From CAINEC01 sp046303115 (GTDB lineage: Bacteria > Bacteroidota > Bacteroidia > AKYH767-A > OLB10): a DNA stretch of 17,656 bases. The position numbers and the translations under genes are program-made. Under the pieces are notes generated by a model that did not search any database, had not been told where the DNA came from, and was given only the letters and a program-made list of their open reading frames with translations. The first letter of the stretch is position 1. Each line of letters opens with the position of its first letter. This document shows positions 14,975-17,656 of the stretch, piece by piece. The stretch is taken from NCBI GenBank assembly GCA_046303115.1, contig JBKCGZ010000009.1:1-17656 (forward strand). Reading direction: 5' to 3'.

Positions 14975-15940
14975 ATGAACGGTAATTTACTAATTGAGAA
15001 TTTAACAAATCCCGCGCTTCTGTTTTTTGTCTTAGGAATAATAGCCGTTCATTTAAAAAGTGATTTAGAAATCCCTCCTAACTCCTCTAAGTTTATTTCA
15101 TTATATCTTTTGTTTGCAATCGGATTTAAAGGGGGGCAAGAATTATCACACGAAATATTTTCAGCAGAAATAGGATGGTCAATGTTGTTTGGTATAGCCA
15201 TCTCGTTGTTGATACCAGCATACACATTTTTTATTCTGAAGAAAAAATTAGGAGTATATGATGCTGGAGCAATTGCGGCTGCTTATGGATCTGTGAGCGC
15301 AGTTACTTTTGTTACAGCAGTAAGTTTTCTTGAAGCACAACAGCTGCCCTTACACGGACACATGGTTGCCATTATGGCACTGATGGAATCACCCGCTATA
15401 ATTATGGGACTTGTTTTAATTTCTATTTTTAATAAAGAGGAAAGTGAAAAAATACAAAAGCGAACTGCAATCAAACATTCTTTTACTAATGGAAGTGTAC
15501 TTCTTATTCTTGGTAGTCTCGTCATTGGTTTTCTTGCAAGTGATAAGCAAGCAGAAGGAATAAAACCGTTTACCAATGATTTGTTCAAGGGTTTTCTTGC
15601 AATTTTTTTATTAGATATGGGAATTGCGAGTGGAAGAAAGTTGAAAGCATTTTTTTCTTTCGGATGGTTTCCGTTGATTTTTGCGCTTATAATTCCATTG
15701 GTTAATGGAATCGCAATAGCACTGTTAAGTAAAATTGTAACAGATGATGTTTCCAGCAGATTTATGTTTGCCATTCTTGCGGGAAGTGCTTCTTACATTG
15801 CGGTTCCTGCAGCAATGAAGATATCTGTTCCAAAAGCAAACCCCGGACTATTTCTTCCCATGGCCCTCGTCGTTAGTTTTCCAATAAATATTACTTTGGG
15901 AATGCCTATTTATTTTATGATTGTTCAAAATAGTATATGA
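14975..15940 (+). CDS. sbtA: Sodium-dependent bicarbonate transport permease, SbtA family
   Basis: A 321-residue inner-membrane protein with about ten hydrophobic segments in two similar halves. The pattern NPALLFFVLGIIAVHLKSDL, then IPPNSSKFISLYLLFAIGFK near the N-terminus and AAAYGSVSAVTFVTA, HGHMVAIMALMESPAI and AGSASYIAVPAAMKI further on is that of the SbtA family. The cyanobacterial proteins (about 370 residues) import bicarbonate with sodium; this one is shorter. The serines and the glycine-rich helix GSVSAVTF are in the part that in SbtA forms the substrate site. It follows the 93-aa gene after 69 bases, where the inverted repeat ATGTTG (14947-14952) / CAACAT (14963-14968) precedes the start. 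Coupling to icd suggests that bicarbonate supply and central carbon flux are set together. Confidence 0.88.
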   Translation: MNGNLLIENLTNPALLFFVLGIIAVHLKSDLEIPPNSSKFISLYLLFAIGFKGGQELSHEIFSAEIGWSMLFGIAISLLIPAYTFFILKKKLGVYDAGAIAAAYGSVSAVTFVTAVSFLEAQQLPLHGHMVAIMALMESPAIIMGLVLISIFNKEESEKIQKRTAIKHSFTNGSVLLILGSLVIGFLASDKQAEGIKPFTNDLFKGFLAIFLLDMGIASGRKLKAFFSFGWFPLIFALIIPLVNGIAIALLSKIVTDDVSSRFMFAILAGSASYIAVPAAMKISVPKANPGLFLPMALVVSFPINITLGMPIYFMIVQNSI

Positions 15941-16004
15941 CAAATAGGTGTGGTAGCGGATACAAGCTATAATCTCCTCTGTTTTTATATAAAATAATTA
16001 TTGG

Positions 16005-16012
16005 TATATTTG
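16005..16012 (+). promoter_or_regulatory. Probable -7 element of the lipoprotein gene
   Basis: TATATTTG matches TAnnTTTG; no good TTG lies about 20 bases upstream. The leader of about 60 bases to the ATG at 16080 is longer than at other promoters here and contains the inverted repeat ATTGACCCT (16013-16021) against AGG (16037-16039) and GTCAAT (16045-16050), which may fold into a bulged hairpin. Confidence 0.35.
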
Positions 16013-16079
16013 ATTGACCCTAAATAGTTTTTATTGAGGGTAAAGTCAATAAACGAATTTTTAATTCACAATCATTAAC

Positions 16080-16739
16080 ATGAAACAACCAATCCTTATT
16101 CTAGCGCTATCTTATTTCCTTGTTGGATGTGGCGGTGGATCAACTGAAAAAACGGAAACAATTAATATTGATGAAGAAACTAAAGCGGCGATCGCCCCAA
16201 TCGATCTTTGTCGTTGTTTAACCGAGCCAGGCAATACAGAATGGTCGGCTGAAAATAAGGATGCTTGCCGTGATGCAATCAGTAAAGAGTTAGGTGTAGA
16301 AAATTGGGAGAAGGTAAATTTTTCACAGAACCCCGAGTTAAGTAAAAAGTTTGATGAACTAGCAGAGAGATGCACTGGAACGAAAGAAGTAAAAACAGGA
16401 ATAGAAGAAATTGATAATAATAGTTCGCTAGTAAAAGAGATTGGCACTTCCGCAGGTTATGTCTGGGAATCGATTAATGAAGACGCACAAATTTATACAA
16501 CGCTTGCTTTTGATGGACTTGCTTTTCGGACTGCTGCATATTCAATGAACGGACAAACGAATTCTGAAAACTTTACGAAAGTGATAGAGCTTTCAGGAAA
16601 ATGGGAAGCAACATCTGAAACAAGTGCCGAAGGAATTATGAATCAGAATGACGTTCGTGTATCGTGGGATTTTAGTGATGATTATTCTTCGCTAACGAAC
16701 AATAAAGGGGTTGTATTTAAAAGGGCGAAGGTTCGGTAG
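16080..16739 (+). CDS. Putative lipoprotein, unknown function
   Basis: A 219-residue exported lipoprotein. The lipobox LVGC (14-17) follows a short hydrophobic signal, giving lipid attachment at C17, with GGGS next. The first mature part has C44, C46, C63 and C98, a spacing seen in small cysteine-containing periplasmic domains of Bacteroidota lipoproteins. The C-terminal half (about 120-219), with motifs such as SGKWEA and RVSWDFSDD and a repeated beta pattern, resembles lipocalin-like domains that test for gain or loss of a component, but I cannot name a family. It is convergent with the mazF-like gene, with 31 bases between stops. No operon partner is seen. Confidence 0.7.
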   Translation: MKQPILILALSYFLVGCGGGSTEKTETINIDEETKAAIAPIDLCRCLTEPGNTEWSAENKDACRDAISKELGVENWEKVNFSQNPELSKKFDELAERCTGTKEVKTGIEEIDNNSSLVKEIGTSAGYVWESINEDAQIYTTLAFDGLAFRTAAYSMNGQTNSENFTKVIELSGKWEATSETSAEGIMNQNDVRVSWDFSDDYSSLTNNKGVVFKRAKVR

Positions 16740-16770
16740 CATTAGTATTGTTGAGCATAGTCCATGTGTA

Positions 16771-17106
16771 TTATAAATCGAGAACAACCTTAATATTATT
16801 TTTAAGTGTTACTATTTGCTCTTTTGTAAGCGTACTAAGTTTCTTAATTAATCGCTTGTTGTCAATAGCCCTAATTTGATCAACAAGAATGTCAGATGCA
16901 GCATCAAGTTGATTTGTTTTTAAATGGACGCGCAGCAGTTCTATTTCTGGTTTGACTTGAGAGGTAATTGGACAAATTAATGTGGATGGATGAAAATCAT
17001 TAAGCAAGTTTGTTTGAATAATTACAACAGGACGTTTTTTAACAGGCTCGGTTCCTCGTGTTGGGTTAAGGTCTGCAAGCCAAATATCATATTGTTTAAT
17101 TTTCAT
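16771..17106 (-). CDS. MazF/PemK-type endoribonuclease toxin
   Basis: A 111-residue toxin of the MazF/PemK family, which cuts mRNA at short sequences. The N-terminal KQYDIWLADLNPTRGTEPVK, RPVVIIQ, STLICPIT and DILVDQIRAID are the conserved family blocks. R25 and T48 correspond by eye to the catalytic arginine and threonine of Bacillus subtilis MazF, so the toxin looks intact. It overlaps the upstream antitoxin gene by 11 bases, as is usual for such pairs, and its expression would be coupled to the antitoxin. Such modules are often found beside mobile or variable DNA. Confidence 0.92.
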   Translation of the reverse strand: MKIKQYDIWLADLNPTRGTEPVKKRPVVIIQTNLLNDFHPSTLICPITSQVKPEIELLRVHLKTNQLDAASDILVDQIRAIDNKRLIKKLSTLTKEQIVTLKNNIKVVLDL

Positions 17107-17326
17107 CTACTAGTTTTTCAAATTCACTTAATATATCCATCGAATCCTTTCTAGTAAGTTTAGATTCTCTAAGAAGTTGTTTTTTTAAAAGCTTCCTTTT
17201 GTTGTAAAGGTTATAAATACTTACCGCTTCATTAATATATCGGTTTCGCGCAAGATTAAGTTTTGAAGTTATCTCTTCTGCCTCGTCAAAAATTTTATCA
17301 TCAAGTTTTAATGAAAGTGTTTTCAT
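17096..17326 (-). CDS. Ribbon-helix-helix-like antitoxin of the MazF-type toxin
   Basis: A 76-residue protein that begins KTLSLKLDDKIFDEAEEITS, a strand followed by helix in the style of ribbon-helix-helix repressors, then a basic helical stretch (YNKRKLLKKQLLRE) and an acidic C-terminus (EFEKLVDEN) suited to binding the toxin. I chose ATG 17326, since the earlier methionine at 17371 would lie before the promoter element. It precedes and overlaps mazF, and the inverted repeat over the promoter suggests that it represses its own operon. Confidence 0.85.
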   Translation of the reverse strand: MKTLSLKLDDKIFDEAEEITSKLNLARNRYINEAVSIYNLYNKRKLLKKQLLRESKLTRKDSMDILSEFEKLVDEN

Positions 17327-17340
17327 GGTCTGCTTTTTTA

Positions 17341-17371
17341 CAAAGGTACATACCAAAAGTATATACCACAA
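17341..17371 (-). promoter_or_regulatory. Antitoxin-toxin operon promoter with inverted repeat
   Basis: On the minus strand TTG (17371-17369), a 20-base spacer and TACCTTTG (17348-17341) form a full Bacteroidota promoter, 15 bases before the antitoxin ATG. The inverted repeat GGTACATAC (17345-17353) / GTATATACC (17359-17367), eight of nine bases matching, fills the spacer and touches the -7 element, an ideal operator for autoregulation. Confidence 0.7.
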
Positions 17372-17415
17372 GAATAATGATAAATAATCTGTGGTGTAGC
17401 CTTCCGAAAGCCCTA

Positions 17416-17656
17416 CTACAACGCCTTCTTAATCTCATTCATCTCCGCCTCTACCTTCTCAATTTTTTTCAGAATCTTATCGCGCTCCCAATATTTATCA
17501 GGAATCTCGCTGCTGAGGTAGTTGCAAAATTTCCAGACTTCTCTAATCTCGTTTACGGAAACATCATAAGCTTCGTAAAGTGGATTCAACGATTGTAGTG
17601 TTAAACTTTTTTTCTTCTTGATGTTGTTATTCGCAACTTTAAAAACAACACCATCA
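17416..17656 (-). CDS. Partial gene, C-terminus of a probable LexA/S24-type regulator
   Basis: The last 79 codons of a minus-strand gene entering from the right edge. The frame reads DGVVFKVANNNIKKKKSL, then LQSLNPLYEAYDVSVNEIRE, VWKFCNYLSSEIP and a short helical tail EKVEAEMNEIKKAL. The segment with L-x-SLNP-x-Y and EIREVWKF resembles the C-terminal part of XRE/S24-peptidase regulators of Bacteroidota, which are LexA-like. The active-site residues and the DNA-binding domain lie outside the window, so the assignment is tentative. It lies 45 bases upstream of the antitoxin promoter. Confidence 0.55.
   Translation of the reverse strand, partial: DGVVFKVANNNIKKKKSLTLQSLNPLYEAYDVSVNEIREVWKFCNYLSSEIPDKYWERDKILKKIEKVEAEMNEIKKAL

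Noticed and set aside
15283..15774. 163-aa minus-strand ORF inside sbtA
   Set aside because: Antisense shadow of the well-supported permease, with no promoter or recognisable domain.
15941..16004. Possible tRNA or small RNA after sbtA
   Set aside because: No cloverleaf, T-loop motif or strong hairpin is seen; the sequence is plain AT-rich intergenic DNA.
17263..17598. 111-aa plus-strand ORF near the right edge
   Set aside because: Antisense to both the antitoxin and the S24-like gene fragment, which explain the region better.

Overview
The window looks like chromosomal DNA of a free-living member of the Bacteroidota. The evidence is AT-rich DNA, promoters of the Bacteroidota type (TTG, then TAnnTTTG, often only a few bases before the ATG), almost no Shine-Dalgarno sequences, a protein with a type IX secretion (T9SS) C-terminal sorting domain, and the gene order DUF4175-like / HATPase / ybeY / mnmG. 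I cannot name genus or species.

Region 1 (1-9382, all plus strand) is a housekeeping block: a class I SAM-dependent methyltransferase, a very large membrane-anchored coiled-coil protein (DUF4175-like), a small RsbW-like ATPase, the RNase YbeY (overlapping its neighbour by 20 bases), the tRNA-modifying enzyme MnmG, a second methyltransferase with N-terminal cysteine pairs, and a secreted T9SS protein. Four 16-base sites close to the ParB-binding parS consensus lie on and around mnmG (5468-5483, 5887-5902, 7362-7377, 7420-7435). About 5.3 kb upstream, at 99-165, there is a tandem 24-base repeat with sequences resembling DnaA boxes. Together these suggest that the window is near the chromosome origin.

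Region 2 (9383-11889) holds a doubtful 77-aa minus-strand ORF beside a perfect 10-bp-stem inverted repeat, rsmI, and a two-gene pirin / nitroreductase operon whose promoter carries a perfect 22-bp palindrome.

Region 3 (11892-15940) is the most interesting gene set. A LysR-type regulator is divergent from a Thermus-type isocitrate dehydrogenase, which is followed by two small unknown genes (88 and 93 aa, overlapping as ATGA) and a SbtA-family sodium-dependent bicarbonate permease. I read this as a possible CO2/bicarbonate-responsive module in a heterotroph.

Region 4 (15941-17656) contains a small cysteine-containing lipoprotein, a MazF-type toxin with a ribbon-helix-helix-like antitoxin (minus strand, 11-base overlap, inverted repeat over the promoter), and, cut by the right edge, the C-terminus of a protein that looks like a LexA/S24-type regulator. 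No rRNA, tRNA, CRISPR array or transposase was recognised.
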